Part shown: one piece after another, positions 53,403 through 62,907 of the stretch
Layout of the letters: every line of letters begins with the position of its first letter
How positions within the stretch are numbered: the stretch's first letter is position 1
Source: Gammaproteobacteria bacterium
GTDB taxonomy: Bacteria; Pseudomonadota; Gammaproteobacteria; Pseudomonadales; Cellvibrionaceae
Reading direction: 5' to 3'
Length of the DNA: 64,000 nt
Assembly: GCA_021151835.1 (NCBI GenBank)
Contig: JAGKWO010000001.1
Span: 248,001 to 312,000, forward strand
Notes under the pieces: generated by a model
What the model was told of the DNA's origin: nothing
The model's database searches: none
What the model saw: the letters and a program-made list of their open reading frames with translations, nothing else
Program-made: the position numbers and the translations under genes

Positions 53403-55847
53403 TTAATCTACCAGACGTAACGCGTTGAAAATCACGATCAGGGAACTGGCCGTCATACCTATCGCTGCCAGCCATGGCGGAATCATACCAGCCGCCGCCA
53501 GTGGCAGGGCGAGTAAATTGTACAGCAACGAAAAACGTAAATTTTGCCGGATAACCGCTTTGGTGCGCCGCGCGATAATTAACGCCTCGGCGATTACGGC
53601 TAATTGGTTATTCAACAACACCGCATCAGCACGGGTTTGTGCCAGATCCGACGCTGACGCCATGGCCACCGATACATCGGCACCGGCGAGCACTGGCACA
53701 TCATTGATGCCATCGCCAATCATCAATACTTTATCACCTGCCGCCTGCCGGGCACTCATGTGTGACAATTTGTCGCCCGGAGTTGCACCAGCAGTGAAGG
53801 TATCAATCCCTAATTGCTGTGCCAAATGGCTCACCGCCGCAGGCTGGTCTCCACTCAACAGTTCGATGGCAATTCCCTGCTTTTTCAAACTCTGGATCAA
53901 CATTGGCGCATCAGGCCGGATTTCATCGGCCAGGCCAATCCATGCCAATGGATGCTTTTCATCTGCGAGTAACAACCAGGTCTGATGATTCCCTTGGAGT
54001 AAAACCTCTTGCGGCAACGCCAGTGCGTCAGTGGTATCAAACCATTCGGTAATAAAAGAAATCGTGCCCAGGCGGTACGTAGTATTGTCAATCCGGCCTT
54101 CCACACCCGCGGCGGTAACTTGCCGAATATCCGAAGCATTTACCCTGTCCCGCCATGCGTTGAATGCTGCCGCCAACGGATGGTTGGAACCGGCTTCGAG
54201 CGCTGCGGCAAGCGCGAGCAATTCATCGCGCGATAATATTGTCGACGACAATGGAATAACATTTTCAACCACAAATTGGCCACGGGTGAGGGTTCCGGTT
54301 TTATCAAAAATCACGCGGGTAATATCATTTAACCCTTCGATCACATGGCCACGCGCCACCAAAAAACCGCGCTTGCGTAAATTCGCCGTGGCCGCTGATA
54401 ACGCGGCAGGCATCGCCAGTGCCAGCGCACAGGGACAAGTGACCACCAGGACCGATAACGTAATCCAGAAAGCATCCTCCGGTCGATACCACATCCAGAA
54501 TGCAAACACCGCGCTACACACTATTAATAACCGCGCGATAAAAAACCGTGCAGTGCGATCAGCAGCCAATACTTGTTGCGGTTTTTCTTCTGCGGCGCGC
54601 GTCGCCATACGTTCAATTGCCGACAACTGTGTTTGTCCGGCAACCGCATTGACTTCAACTTTTAGCGGACTGTGCTGATTCATAGTGCCCGCAATAACCC
54701 GGTCACCCACCGCTTTTGTTACCGGATTGGATTCGCCCGTCAGCAGTGCTTCCACGACTGCACTTTGTCCGGCAATAACGCGACCGTCACAGGGAAACGT
54801 TTCGCCCGGTTTTACCAAAATCAGATCGCCGGGTTTTAGTACGGCCAATGGCAAATTGTGTTCAACTTCGCAGCCATTTTCTTCACGCAAACAACAGGCC
54901 GTTAGCGGCATCAATTGCGCCAGGTTGCCAAACGCCAAGCGGTTGCGATGGCGCGCACGCAATTCCACGTAGCGCCCCAACAACAGAAAAAAAGTGAACA
55001 TGGAAACGGATTCGAAATACACTTCACCGGTGCTGGTGATGGTAGCCCATACGCTCGCGAGGTAAGCCAGGCCTATTGCCAATGCGACCGGAACATCCAT
55101 TACCAGATGCCGCATTTTTACGCTGCGCCATGCGGCTTGAAAAAATGGCCATGCTGAAAAAAATACCACCGGTGTCGCTACCAGCATTGATAGCCAACGC
55201 AAAAAATCGAGCCAGAAATCGGTTGCGCCCGTGTACATTCCCACCGCAACCATCATCGCTTGCATCATGCCAAAACCGGCAACACCAATGCGAAACAGCG
55301 CAATGCGATTTTCTTTTTTAATGAGTTGCTGTTGCTGATCATCCGTGGCAGGGCGCGGCATGTAGCCAATGGTTACCAGGGAACGAAAAATTTCCGCAAG
55401 CGATTCACGCGCGTCCCATACAATCGCACACCGATGGGTGCTGACATTCACTGTGACCGATTGTATCGCAGGATTTTTTTTAAGATGGGTTTCAATTAAC
55501 CAGCTGCATGCCGCGCAGGTAATGCCTTCCAATAATAAATTGGCTTGCTTGAATGAGGCATCAAAAGGAATAACAAATTCGGATTGAACTTCAGGTAAAT
55601 CGTAGATAGCAAACCGTTGGTCGCCGTGCGGATTGGTATCAGGGCGATCATTCGCCACTGTGCGGAATTGGTAAAAATTTTCCAACCCACCATCGACAAT
55701 TGCCGTTGCAACTGCCTGGCAACCCGGGCAACACATTAACTGTTCCTGCCCCTGAATTCGCACCGGATAATAACTGGCGTCAGGAACAGGTAACCCGCAG
55801 TGATAACATGCCAGTGATTGGATGGGTGCTGCGATGCGTTCACTCAT
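53403..55847 (-). CDS. ccoI: Copper-exporting P1B-type ATPase CcoI (FixI)
   Basis: 814 residues; supplies copper for CcoN assembly. A cytosolic N-terminus with CYHCGLPVPD and CCPGC (a putative ferredoxin-like/zinc site) precedes a heavy-metal domain with ITCAACSWLIE (CXXC, about residues 109-119). Membrane helices carry the CPC transport motif (VVTCPCALALA, about 468-478); the phosphorylation site is DKTGTLTRG (about 515-523), followed by GDGINDVPVLAGADV. The long N-terminal region is typical of CcoI/CtpA, not CopA1. Confidence 0.95.
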   Translation of the reverse strand: MSERIAAPIQSLACYHCGLPVPDASYYPVRIQGQEQLMCCPGCQAVATAIVDGGLENFYQFRTVANDRPDTNPHGDQRFAIYDLPEVQSEFVIPFDASFKQANLLLEGITCAACSWLIETHLKKNPAIQSVTVNVSTHRCAIVWDARESLAEIFRSLVTIGYMPRPATDDQQQQLIKKENRIALFRIGVAGFGMMQAMMVAVGMYTGATDFWLDFLRWLSMLVATPVVFFSAWPFFQAAWRSVKMRHLVMDVPVALAIGLAYLASVWATITSTGEVYFESVSMFTFFLLLGRYVELRARHRNRLAFGNLAQLMPLTACCLREENGCEVEHNLPLAVLKPGDLILVKPGETFPCDGRVIAGQSAVVEALLTGESNPVTKAVGDRVIAGTMNQHSPLKVEVNAVAGQTQLSAIERMATRAAEEKPQQVLAADRTARFFIARLLIVCSAVFAFWMWYRPEDAFWITLSVLVVTCPCALALAMPAALSAATANLRKRGFLVARGHVIEGLNDITRVIFDKTGTLTRGQFVVENVIPLSSTILSRDELLALAAALEAGSNHPLAAAFNAWRDRVNASDIRQVTAAGVEGRIDNTTYRLGTISFITEWFDTTDALALPQEVLLQGNHQTWLLLADEKHPLAWIGLADEIRPDAPMLIQSLKKQGIAIELLSGDQPAAVSHLAQQLGIDTFTAGATPGDKLSHMSARQAAGDKVLMIGDGINDVPVLAGADVSVAMASASDLAQTRADAVLLNNQLAVIAEALIIARRTKAVIRQNLRFSLLYNLLALPLAAAGMIPPWLAAIGMTASSLIVIFNALRLVD

Positions 55848-55851
55848 CGGG

Positions 55852-56415
55852 TTAGTTTTTTACTCGCGGCACAAGTTGCGTGGCATCGCCTTGCTGGAAA
55901 TTAATTTCCCCACTTAACGTCCAGGGCGCATCGTTGCGCCGGGCAATATCATTAATCGGGTAAAGCGTTAAATACCAGGCGTACTCCGGTTTTTCCAACA
56001 ATTCACCACGATAATAACCGGGCGAAATATATTTGAGTGCAATTAATTGGTCTTTTGCTGCTTTAACCGGATGCCCCATCATTAGCAATAATTCTTGTGG
56101 CATTAATGTTTCATCGGTGGGTGCATTGGCAATTTTCAACACAATATCACCCGTGGCAAGATCAAAACGCAAATCGCCACTCAAACCCAATTCGCTGGCA
56201 CGTTTATCCTGTTCGAGTGCCTGATTAATCATGCGGCCTTCTTTGTAATAATTATCGATGATTACATCATCTGCACCTTTCAAGGCAATGGAAACGGTGA
56301 AGCCACACATAATGATGATAAAAATTAACGGGCCAAATACGAACCAGAACCAGAACTGGCGATACCAGGGTTTGAGACTTTCATCGTTTGGATCAACCAT
56401 AGCTGCATCTCTCAT
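55852..56415 (-). CDS. ccoH: cbb3 assembly protein CcoH (FixH)
   Basis: About 187 residues. One N-terminal membrane helix (about residues 22-42, WFWFVFGPLIFIIIMCGFTV) is preceded by the FixH-type KPWYRQFW, and a periplasmic beta domain follows with DNYYKEG. Required for stable cbb3 assembly. The start is uncertain: ATG 56415 is used; GTG 56439 would overlap ccoG and ATG 56400 is also possible; none has a good ribosome-binding site. Confidence 0.88.
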   Translation of the reverse strand: MRDAAMVDPNDESLKPWYRQFWFWFVFGPLIFIIIMCGFTVSIALKGADDVIIDNYYKEGRMINQALEQDKRASELGLSGDLRFDLATGDIVLKIANAPTDETLMPQELLLMMGHPVKAAKDQLIALKYISPGYYRGELLEKPEYAWYLTLYPINDIARRNDAPWTLSGEINFQQGDATQLVPRVKN

Positions 56416-56435
56416 TTGCACAACAATTTCCCCGA

Positions 56436-57845
56436 TCACGGACCAATAAAAGTAGTGGTATTGGTCGCCGTAATTTCCGGATTCTCACGCGCACGAATAC
56501 GGAAATGGATTTCTGTTTTGGTCGTTGCCAGTTCGGACGCCTTCACTGAAACACGGACCGGTACCGTCAACACTTCCCCTTCCAAAGCGGGAACAACTTT
56601 ATAGCCCTGGATAACGAATGGATAATCACCTTCCACCTCAAGATCATAGGTATGGGTACCGCGATCCATATTGCTAATTTTCAAGGTGTAAACATTCTGG
56701 ATGGTGTCTTCCACTTCGCGGTACATACGCACGCCGCGATCGCGTTGCGCTTCCAGGCCAACCGGTACGCGGGTCGCAATTGAATAAATAAAGAGCGAGA
56801 TCATAATGCCCAGCATCAAGCCATAACCGATTAAACGCGGGCGGAATATCTTGGTGTGGCCGGTGCTAATTGCATCCTCGGTAGTGAAGCTGATCAGACC
56901 GCGTGGATAGCCCATTTTATCCATGACGGTATTGCATGCATCCACGCATAAACCGCAATCAATACACTCGGCTTGCAAACCGTTGCGGATATCAATGTCT
57001 ACCGGGCAAACCTGCACACACCACGAACAATCAATGCAATCGCCCATGCCCTTGGCTTTGTAATCTTCGCCCGGCTTGCGTGGGCCACGCTGTTCACCGC
57101 GCAAACTGTTGTATGAAACAGTGAGGGTATCCTTGTCGTACATCACCGCCTGGAAACGCGCATATGGGCAAATATATTTACAGAATTGTTCGCGCATAAA
57201 ACCGGCATTCATGTAGGTTGCGCCTAAAAACAGCAGCACCCAGAACAGCGGTACGAGGTCGAGGTTAAACGTAAAAAATCCGCTCACCAGCTCGCGCACT
57301 GGCATGAAGTAGCCAACAAATGTCAGCGAGGTCACCAGGCTAATAACAATCCAGATAAATTGTTTGGCCGATTTACGCCAGATTTTTTCAAAATTCCAAG
57401 GCTGGGCATCCAGTTTGATGCGCTTGTTGCGATCACCTTCACACACGTGCTCGGCCCAGATAAACATTTGCGTCCATACGGTTTGCGGACAAGTAAAACC
57501 ACACCACACGCGCCCGACCAATACCGTAACGGTAAACAACATAAAGGCGGCAATCACCAGCAACCACGCCAGATACATCGCATCTTGCGGCCAGAAGGTC
57601 AGCCACAGGATATGGAACTTGCGCGCCGGCAAATCAAACAATACGGCCGGGCGTTCATCGATAACCAACCACGGCAGCAACAGAAAACCCAACATTAACG
57701 GCAGACCGGTATAACGGCGCAAACGCTGGTAAAAACCGGTAATGCGACGCGTATAGATCTTGTCATCCGCCTCGTAAAGGCTTACGTAACGAATACCAGT
57801 ATCTGATGATGCCGGCTTTTGCTCTGATGAAGGTTTTTCAGCCAC
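56436..57845 (-). CDS. ccoG: cbb3 oxidase accessory Fe-S protein CcoG (FixG/RdxA)
   Basis: 469 residues. Several membrane helices (about 40-60, 85-108, 160-182, 192-210, 340-358) surround a cytosolic two-[4Fe-4S] region: CIDCSWCVQVCPVDI and CIDCGLCVDACNT (about residues 262-300). A further CGFTCPQTVW motif lies near residue 114. The periplasmic C-terminal domain is the Ig-like FixG extension. CcoG reduces Cu(II) during oxidase maturation in Rhodobacter. It lies 120 bases after ccoP, behind a terminator. Confidence 0.95.
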   Translation of the reverse strand: MAEKPSSEQKPASSDTGIRYVSLYEADDKIYTRRITGFYQRLRRYTGLPLMLGFLLLPWLVIDERPAVLFDLPARKFHILWLTFWPQDAMYLAWLLVIAAFMLFTVTVLVGRVWCGFTCPQTVWTQMFIWAEHVCEGDRNKRIKLDAQPWNFEKIWRKSAKQFIWIVISLVTSLTFVGYFMPVRELVSGFFTFNLDLVPLFWVLLFLGATYMNAGFMREQFCKYICPYARFQAVMYDKDTLTVSYNSLRGEQRGPRKPGEDYKAKGMGDCIDCSWCVQVCPVDIDIRNGLQAECIDCGLCVDACNTVMDKMGYPRGLISFTTEDAISTGHTKIFRPRLIGYGLMLGIMISLFIYSIATRVPVGLEAQRDRGVRMYREVEDTIQNVYTLKISNMDRGTHTYDLEVEGDYPFVIQGYKVVPALEGEVLTVPVRVSVKASELATTKTEIHFRIRARENPEITATNTTTFIGP

Positions 57846-57923
57846 AGCGTTACCTCGTTGTTCGAGCCTTTTTGACCCGTTAGCTTTTGACCTGAAAATG
57901 GCCAGGATGGCTAATTACACGCG

Positions 57924-57951
57924 AAAAAAAAGGCAGGCCTTCGCCTGCCTT
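57924..57951 (-). terminator. Terminator between ccoNOQP and ccoGHIS
   Basis: Stem AAGGCAGG/CCTGCCTT (57930-57937 with 57944-57951) with the T-run on the minus strand (plus-strand A8 at 57924-57931), 14 bases beyond the ccoP stop. Confidence 0.85.
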
Positions 57952-57965
57952 CCTTGCGTCAGGAA

Positions 57966-58880
57966 TCAGTTAGATTCCAATGACAGACTGTACACGTAAG
58001 CAGCCAGTAAATGGATGCGATCTTCTTTCAGCAGTTCCTGTTGCGCTGGCATCACGCCATTGCGGCCATCGCGAATGGTTTGGCGGATAGTGGCGGCTTT
58101 ACCACCGTACAACCAGATTTTATCGGTCAGGTTAGGTGCACCTACCAATTGATTGCCTTTCCCATCAGCACCGTGACACGCCACGCAATTGGCAGTGAAT
58201 ACTTTCGCACCCGCCTCTGCTTTGGCAGCATCATGCTCATTGCCGGAAATTTGCAGTACGTATTCAGCAACATTTACCACACCTTCCTCACCAATTACCC
58301 CACCCCAAGCAGGCATCGCCGCTTTACGGCCATGGGTAATAGTTTCCAGGATCTTTTCCGGGGTACCACCGTAGAGCCAATCCTTGTCGGTCAGGTTCGG
58401 GAAGCCGGGGTTACCACCGCCGTCTGCACCGTGGCAAACTGCACAGTTGTTGGCAAACAAACGGAAACCCATTTTCAATGCATCAGGATTTTTAGCGACT
58501 TCTTCAATAGACTGCCTGGAATAAACCCCATAGGTTTCTGCATAAATCGTTTCAGCTTCTTTTTGATGGCCGCGCAACTCGCCAACGGAGGTCCAGGCAC
58601 CGCTATCTTTCCATTTAACTCCTTCGTATGAACCCATGCCCGGGAACACCACCAGGTATCCGATAGAAAATACAAACGTCAAAATGAACATCCAGAACCA
58701 CCAACGCGGCAGAGGATTATCGTATTCCTCAATACCATCGTATTCATGACCAGTCGTTTTGGCTTCCGTGCTTTCGTCACCTTTCACCGCTATTTTGCGG
58801 TTGGCCATAAGAATCCAGAACAACAGCACCAGGTTGGTGGATGTCAGGATAATGATCCAAAAACTCCAAAAAGTACTCAT
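57966..58880 (-). CDS. ccoP: cbb3 oxidase subunit CcoP (dihaem cytochrome c)
   Basis: 304 residues. Two membrane helices near the N-terminus (about 5-22 and 60-78), the CcoP motif YDGIEEYDNPLPRWWFWMF between them, then two cytochrome c domains with CAVCHGADG (about residue 147) and CVACHGADG (about 233). Passes electrons from cytochrome c to the CcoO/CcoN core. Confidence 0.97.
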   Translation of the reverse strand: MSTFWSFWIIILTSTNLVLLFWILMANRKIAVKGDESTEAKTTGHEYDGIEEYDNPLPRWWFWMFILTFVFSIGYLVVFPGMGSYEGVKWKDSGAWTSVGELRGHQKEAETIYAETYGVYSRQSIEEVAKNPDALKMGFRLFANNCAVCHGADGGGNPGFPNLTDKDWLYGGTPEKILETITHGRKAAMPAWGGVIGEEGVVNVAEYVLQISGNEHDAAKAEAGAKVFTANCVACHGADGKGNQLVGAPNLTDKIWLYGGKAATIRQTIRDGRNGVMPAQQELLKEDRIHLLAAYVYSLSLESN

Positions 58881-58904
58881 AGTTAAATCCGCCCTAATCG
58901 ATGA

Positions 58905-59105
58905 TTACTTGCGATCATCGTCATCTGTCTGATTGTCTTTTGCCTGGGGTTCGGCCGGCTTTTGCTCATCATCATCGGCAAAAGGTAACTTCGCATCCTC
59001 TTCAAAGCGCTTTTTCAATTTGGGCGAAAATGCCCAAAAGCACACACCGAAGAAGGCGATGGTTACCAATACCGTTGAAATTGCGCCGACTGTACCTGCG
59101 TCCAT
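58905..59105 (-). CDS. ccoQ: cbb3 oxidase subunit CcoQ
   Basis: 66 residues: one membrane helix (about 5-25, ISTVLVTIAFFGVCFWAF) followed by a strongly acidic/charged C-terminal tail. Stabilises the oxidase complex. Its start overlaps the ccoO stop by one base. Confidence 0.9.
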   Translation of the reverse strand: MDAGTVGAISTVLVTIAFFGVCFWAFSPKLKKRFEEDAKLPFADDDEQKPAEPQAKDNQTDDDDRK

Positions 59106-59716
59106 TAGCGTTTCTCTTTCAGTAATACGCCAAGGTTTTGCAGGTACGCTACCAATGCATCCATTTCAGTCGTGCCTTTTACTGCACGCTCTGCACCGGC
59201 CATATCCTCTTCAGTGTATGGAACACCCACTTTGGCTAACGCACGCATTTTGTCTGCGGTGTGTTTACCATCGAGTTTGTTGTCATACAGCCATGGATAA
59301 GCAGGCATGATGGATTCAGGTACAACAATACGCGGATTGAACAGGTGCACTTTGTGCCAGTCATCCGAATAGCGACCACCTACACGGGCCAGATCCGGGC
59401 CGGTACGTTTGGAGCCCCACAGGAACGGGTGCTCATAAACAGATTCACCGGCAACCGAGTAATGGCCATAACGCTCAACTTCTGCACGTAACGGGCGCAC
59501 CATTTGGGTGTGGCAAACGTGGCAGCCTTCACGGATGTACACATCACGACCTTCCAGTTGCAATGCGGTCAGAGGCTTCAAGCCTTCTATTGGTGTTGTG
59601 GTTTGCTTGAGGAAAAACTGCGGAACTATCTCTACCAAACCCCCAAAGCTAATGGCGATAACCATAAATACAGTCATCAGGCCGATATTCTTTTCTACTA
59701 TTTCATGACCTTTCAC
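59105..59716 (-). CDS. ccoO: cbb3 oxidase subunit CcoO (monohaem cytochrome c)
   Basis: 203 residues. An N-terminal membrane anchor (about 10-32) is followed by a haem c site EGCHVCHTQMVRPL (about 59-72). The conserved RTGPDLARVGGRYSDDWH segment (about 104-121) and the axial Met region ESIMPAYPWL follow. It forms the core with CcoN and lies ten bases downstream of it. Confidence 0.97.
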   Translation of the reverse strand: MKGHEIVEKNIGLMTVFMVIAISFGGLVEIVPQFFLKQTTTPIEGLKPLTALQLEGRDVYIREGCHVCHTQMVRPLRAEVERYGHYSVAGESVYEHPFLWGSKRTGPDLARVGGRYSDDWHKVHLFNPRIVVPESIMPAYPWLYDNKLDGKHTADKMRALAKVGVPYTEEDMAGAERAVKGTTEMDALVAYLQNLGVLLKEKR

Positions 59717-59726
59717 GGCTTTCCCC

Positions 59727-61178
59727 TTACACAGCTGGCGCCTGGACAGGCTGGTTAGTAGCAGCAGCTTCGTTGGCTGCCTTAACAGTACGATACGTGT
59801 TGTACGCCATTACCAGCATACCGGTCAGGAAGAACGCACCACCAATAAAACGCATGATGTAACCGCCCTTACTGAACACCACAACTTCGATAAAGCTGTA
59901 AGTCAATGAACCATCCGGGTTGAATGCACGCCACATCAAACCCTGGCCAATACCGTTGATCCACATAGCAACTACATACAGTACGGTACCGACAGTCGCC
60001 AGCCAGAAGTGCATGTTGATCAACTTCACGCTGAACATTTCTTCGCGGTTAAACAGTTTCGGCAGCATGTGGTAAACAGCACCGATAGAAATCATCGCAA
60101 CCCAACCCAGGGCACCGGAGTGAACGTGACCTACAGTCCAGTCAGTGTTGTGGGATAAGGCGTTTACGTTTTTGATCGCCATCATCGGGCCTTCGAAGGT
60201 AGACATACCGTAGAAGGACAAGGCTACAACCAGGAAGCGCAAGGTTGGGTCAGTGCGCAGTTTGTGCCATGCGCCCGACAGAGTCATGATGCCGTTGATC
60301 ATACCGCCCCAGCTCGGCGCCAGCAGGATCAGGGACATCACCATACCTAGCGATTGGGTCCAGTCAGGCAATGCGGAGTAATGCAAGTGGTGAGAACCAG
60401 CCCAGATGTACAGGGAGATCAACGCCCAGAAGTGAACGATCGACAACTGGTATGAATAAACCGGACGACCCGCTTGCTTGGGTACGAAGTAATACATCAT
60501 GCCCAGGAAGCCTGCCGTCAGGAAGAAACCCACTGCGTTGTGACCATACCACCATTGCACCATCGCGTCGGCAGCACCGGCATAGGCAGAATAGGATTTG
60601 GTCAGGGTAACCGGGATAGCTGCGCTGTTAACAATGTGGAGTACCGCAACAGTTACGATAAAGCCACCGTAGAACCAGTTGGCAACATAGATGTGCGAAG
60701 TTCTGCGCTTGACGATCGTCCCGAAGAACACAATCGCATAGGAGATCCACACCAATGCCAACAGGATATCAATCGGCCACTCCAGCTCGGCATACTCTTT
60801 GGCAGAGGTAATACCTTGCGGCAAGGTGATCGCCGCCAGAACGATAACGGCTTGCCAACCCCAGAACGTAAACGGAACCAGCCAGCCACCGAACAACGGC
60901 GCCTGGCAGGTACGCTGAACAACATAATAAGAAGTAGCAAAGAGCGCACAACCACCGAACGCAAAGATTACCGCGTTAGTGTGCAATGGGCGCAAACGGC
61001 CAAACCCGGTATACGGTTGCAGCAGGTCGTTCAGACCAGGCCACACCAATTCCGCCGCAATAAATACGCCCACTCCCATTCCGAATATGCCCCATACAAT
61101 GGTCATAATGGAGAATTTGCGCACTATATCGAAGTCGTATGCTGGTGGATCTCCAGCAACTGTTGCATGACTACCCAT
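59727..61178 (-). CDS. ccoN: cbb3 oxidase catalytic subunit CcoN
   Basis: 483 residues, about 12 membrane helices, carrying haems b and b3 and CuB for high-affinity oxygen reduction. Conserved blocks: FGRLRPLHTNAVIFAFGGCA, WWYGHNAVGFFLTAGFLG (His ligands), SIVHFWALISLYIWAGSHH, and the paired-His segment VGHVHSGALGWVAM. First gene of ccoNOQP; transcription is predicted from an FNR-type promoter at 61311-61352. Confidence 0.97.
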   Translation of the reverse strand: MGSHATVAGDPPAYDFDIVRKFSIMTIVWGIFGMGVGVFIAAELVWPGLNDLLQPYTGFGRLRPLHTNAVIFAFGGCALFATSYYVVQRTCQAPLFGGWLVPFTFWGWQAVIVLAAITLPQGITSAKEYAELEWPIDILLALVWISYAIVFFGTIVKRRTSHIYVANWFYGGFIVTVAVLHIVNSAAIPVTLTKSYSAYAGAADAMVQWWYGHNAVGFFLTAGFLGMMYYFVPKQAGRPVYSYQLSIVHFWALISLYIWAGSHHLHYSALPDWTQSLGMVMSLILLAPSWGGMINGIMTLSGAWHKLRTDPTLRFLVVALSFYGMSTFEGPMMAIKNVNALSHNTDWTVGHVHSGALGWVAMISIGAVYHMLPKLFNREEMFSVKLINMHFWLATVGTVLYVVAMWINGIGQGLMWRAFNPDGSLTYSFIEVVVFSKGGYIMRFIGGAFFLTGMLVMAYNTYRTVKAANEAAATNQPVQAPAV

Positions 61179-61310
61179 AGGACTTTCCTATAACTTAAGA
61201 GAAATAAAAACTTTTTGTCTCTGACAGCACCAAACTTGTCTCTCAGAACTAACGGCAATCATCAAACCTATACCCCTACTTTCGGTGCGGCATTTTGCCC
61301 TAAGCGTGGC

Positions 61311-61352
61311 ATTTTGTCTCACCTAACCGGTATGAGGATTGATATTTATCAA
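61311..61352 (-). promoter_or_regulatory. FNR/Anr-activated promoter of ccoNOQP
   Basis: A perfect FNR box TTGAT-ATTT-ATCAA lies at 61339-61352. On the minus strand a -10-like CAAAAT (61311-61316) sits exactly where a class II FNR promoter needs it, with the box centred at -41.5 from a predicted start at 61304. This fits low-oxygen induction of the oxidase. Confidence 0.85.
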
Positions 61353-61438
61353 ATTATTTATGCGCGTTTAACCGGTTTGTAGAATAGTCCATTATTGGAT
61401 ATTTTCTGTACAAACCGGTATTTCGGCATTTGTTGTTT

Positions 61439-61481
61439 TTACTTAAGGGCACGTCCTTTTTTATTTAAGAGTACGTCCTTT
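61439..61481. repeat. Tandem duplication of the argG 3' end
   Basis: The 21 bases covering the last codons and stop of argG (61461-61481) are repeated immediately downstream (61439-61459) with three mismatches. The second copy again reads GRALK-stop out of gene context. Confidence 0.75.
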
Positions 61482-62678
61482 ATTAGCTGCGATACGCATA
61501 CGCAAGGCGTTCAGCTTGATGAAGCCTTCCGCATCCTTTTGGTTGTATGCACCGGCATCATCTTCAAAAGTTGCGATTTTTTCGTCAAACAGACTGTCTG
61601 CTGAACGACGGCCAACGACTTGTACGGAACCTTTGTAAAGCTTCACCCGCACCTCACCGTTAACATGAACCTGTGACTGGTCAATCATTGCCTGCATCAT
61701 CAGACGCTCGGGGCTCCACCAGTAACCGTTGTAAATCATGTCTGCATATTTGGGGATCAAGCTGTCCTTTAAGTGGGCAACTTCGCGATCCAGGGTAATA
61801 GATTCAATCGCACGGTGGGCACGCATCATGATGGTGCCGCCAGGAGTTTCGTAGCAGCCACGGGATTTCATACCTACGTAGCGGTTTTCTACGATATCCA
61901 GACGACCAACACCGTTCTCGCCACCGACCTTGTTCAAGTAAGCCAGTACAGTAGCAGGTGACATAGGCTTGCCGTCGATAGCAACGATGTCGCCTTTTTC
62001 GTAGGTCAATTCAAGATAGGTTGCTTTATCCGGAGCTGCTTCAGGAGCAACAGTCCAGCGCCACATGTCTTCTTCCGCTTCAGCCCATGGGTTCTCCAGA
62101 ACCTTGCCTTCGTAAGAAATGTGCAACAGGTTGGCATCCATTGAGTAAGGGGATTTTTTCTTCTTGGTGTAATCAACCGGAATATTGTGCTTTTCGCAGT
62201 ATTCCATCAGGGTTTCGCGCGAGGTCAGGTCCCATTCGCGCCATGGAGCAATCACTTTGATCCCCGGCTTCAACGCATAAGCACCCAGCTCGAAACGCAC
62301 CTGGTCATTACCTTTACCGGTAGCGCCGTGGGAAATTGCATCGGCGCCCACTTCGTTGGCGATTTCAATCAAACGCTTGGCGATCAATGGACGGGCAATT
62401 GATGTACCCAACAGGTATTCGCCTTCATAAATGGTGTTCGCGCGGAACATCGGGAATACGAAATCGCGGACAAATTCTTCGCGCAGGTCATCGATATAAA
62501 TTTGCTTCACACCCAGTGCCTGGGCTTTGGCGCGCGCGGGTTCTACTTCTTCGCCCTGACCTATGTCAGCGGTAAAGGTGATCACTTCACAGTTGTAGTT
62601 TTCTTGCAGCCATTTAACGATCACGGAGGTGTCCAGGCCGCCGGAATAGGCCAGAACCACTTTCTTGATAGAAGACAT
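61461..62678 (-). CDS. argG: Argininosuccinate synthase
   Basis: 405 residues, cytosolic; condenses citrulline and aspartate with ATP in arginine synthesis. The PP-loop is AYSGGLDTSV (residues 10-19). GATGKGNDQVRFE (about 119-131), SPYSMDANLLHISYEG and KSRGCYETPGGTIM (substrate loops) are all present. Length is typical of the type I enzyme. It stands alone, with no other arg genes nearby. Confidence 0.98.
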   Translation of the reverse strand: MSSIKKVVLAYSGGLDTSVIVKWLQENYNCEVITFTADIGQGEEVEPARAKAQALGVKQIYIDDLREEFVRDFVFPMFRANTIYEGEYLLGTSIARPLIAKRLIEIANEVGADAISHGATGKGNDQVRFELGAYALKPGIKVIAPWREWDLTSRETLMEYCEKHNIPVDYTKKKKSPYSMDANLLHISYEGKVLENPWAEAEEDMWRWTVAPEAAPDKATYLELTYEKGDIVAIDGKPMSPATVLAYLNKVGGENGVGRLDIVENRYVGMKSRGCYETPGGTIMMRAHRAIESITLDREVAHLKDSLIPKYADMIYNGYWWSPERLMMQAMIDQSQVHVNGEVRVKLYKGSVQVVGRRSADSLFDEKIATFEDDAGAYNQKDAEGFIKLNALRMRIAANKGRTLK

Positions 62679-62860
62679 AGGGGGGCTCCCACTAAAATTC
62701 GTTGACGATCCACTTGGGGCAGGTGCTTATTCGGGCGCGGAATTGTACTCGCCCGCCGCCAAAATTCCCACACTTCTTGTAGCTAAATGCACGCTTTTAT
62801 TGCAGTTAAACTGGCTTCCACCAGGCAAATGTAAATAGCTATCAACAGCCATCCCATAAA

Positions 62861-62884
62861 AAAAGCAGCTATACAGCTGCTTTT
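62861..62884 (-). terminator. Terminator after the truncated chemoreceptor gene
   Basis: Stem AAAAGCAGCT/AGCTGCTTTT with loop ATAC; the plus-strand A-run to its left gives the T-run for leftward transcription ending the gene at 62908. Confidence 0.88.
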
Positions 62885-62907
62885 CAACAATCGGAAAGAA
62901 GTAACAA

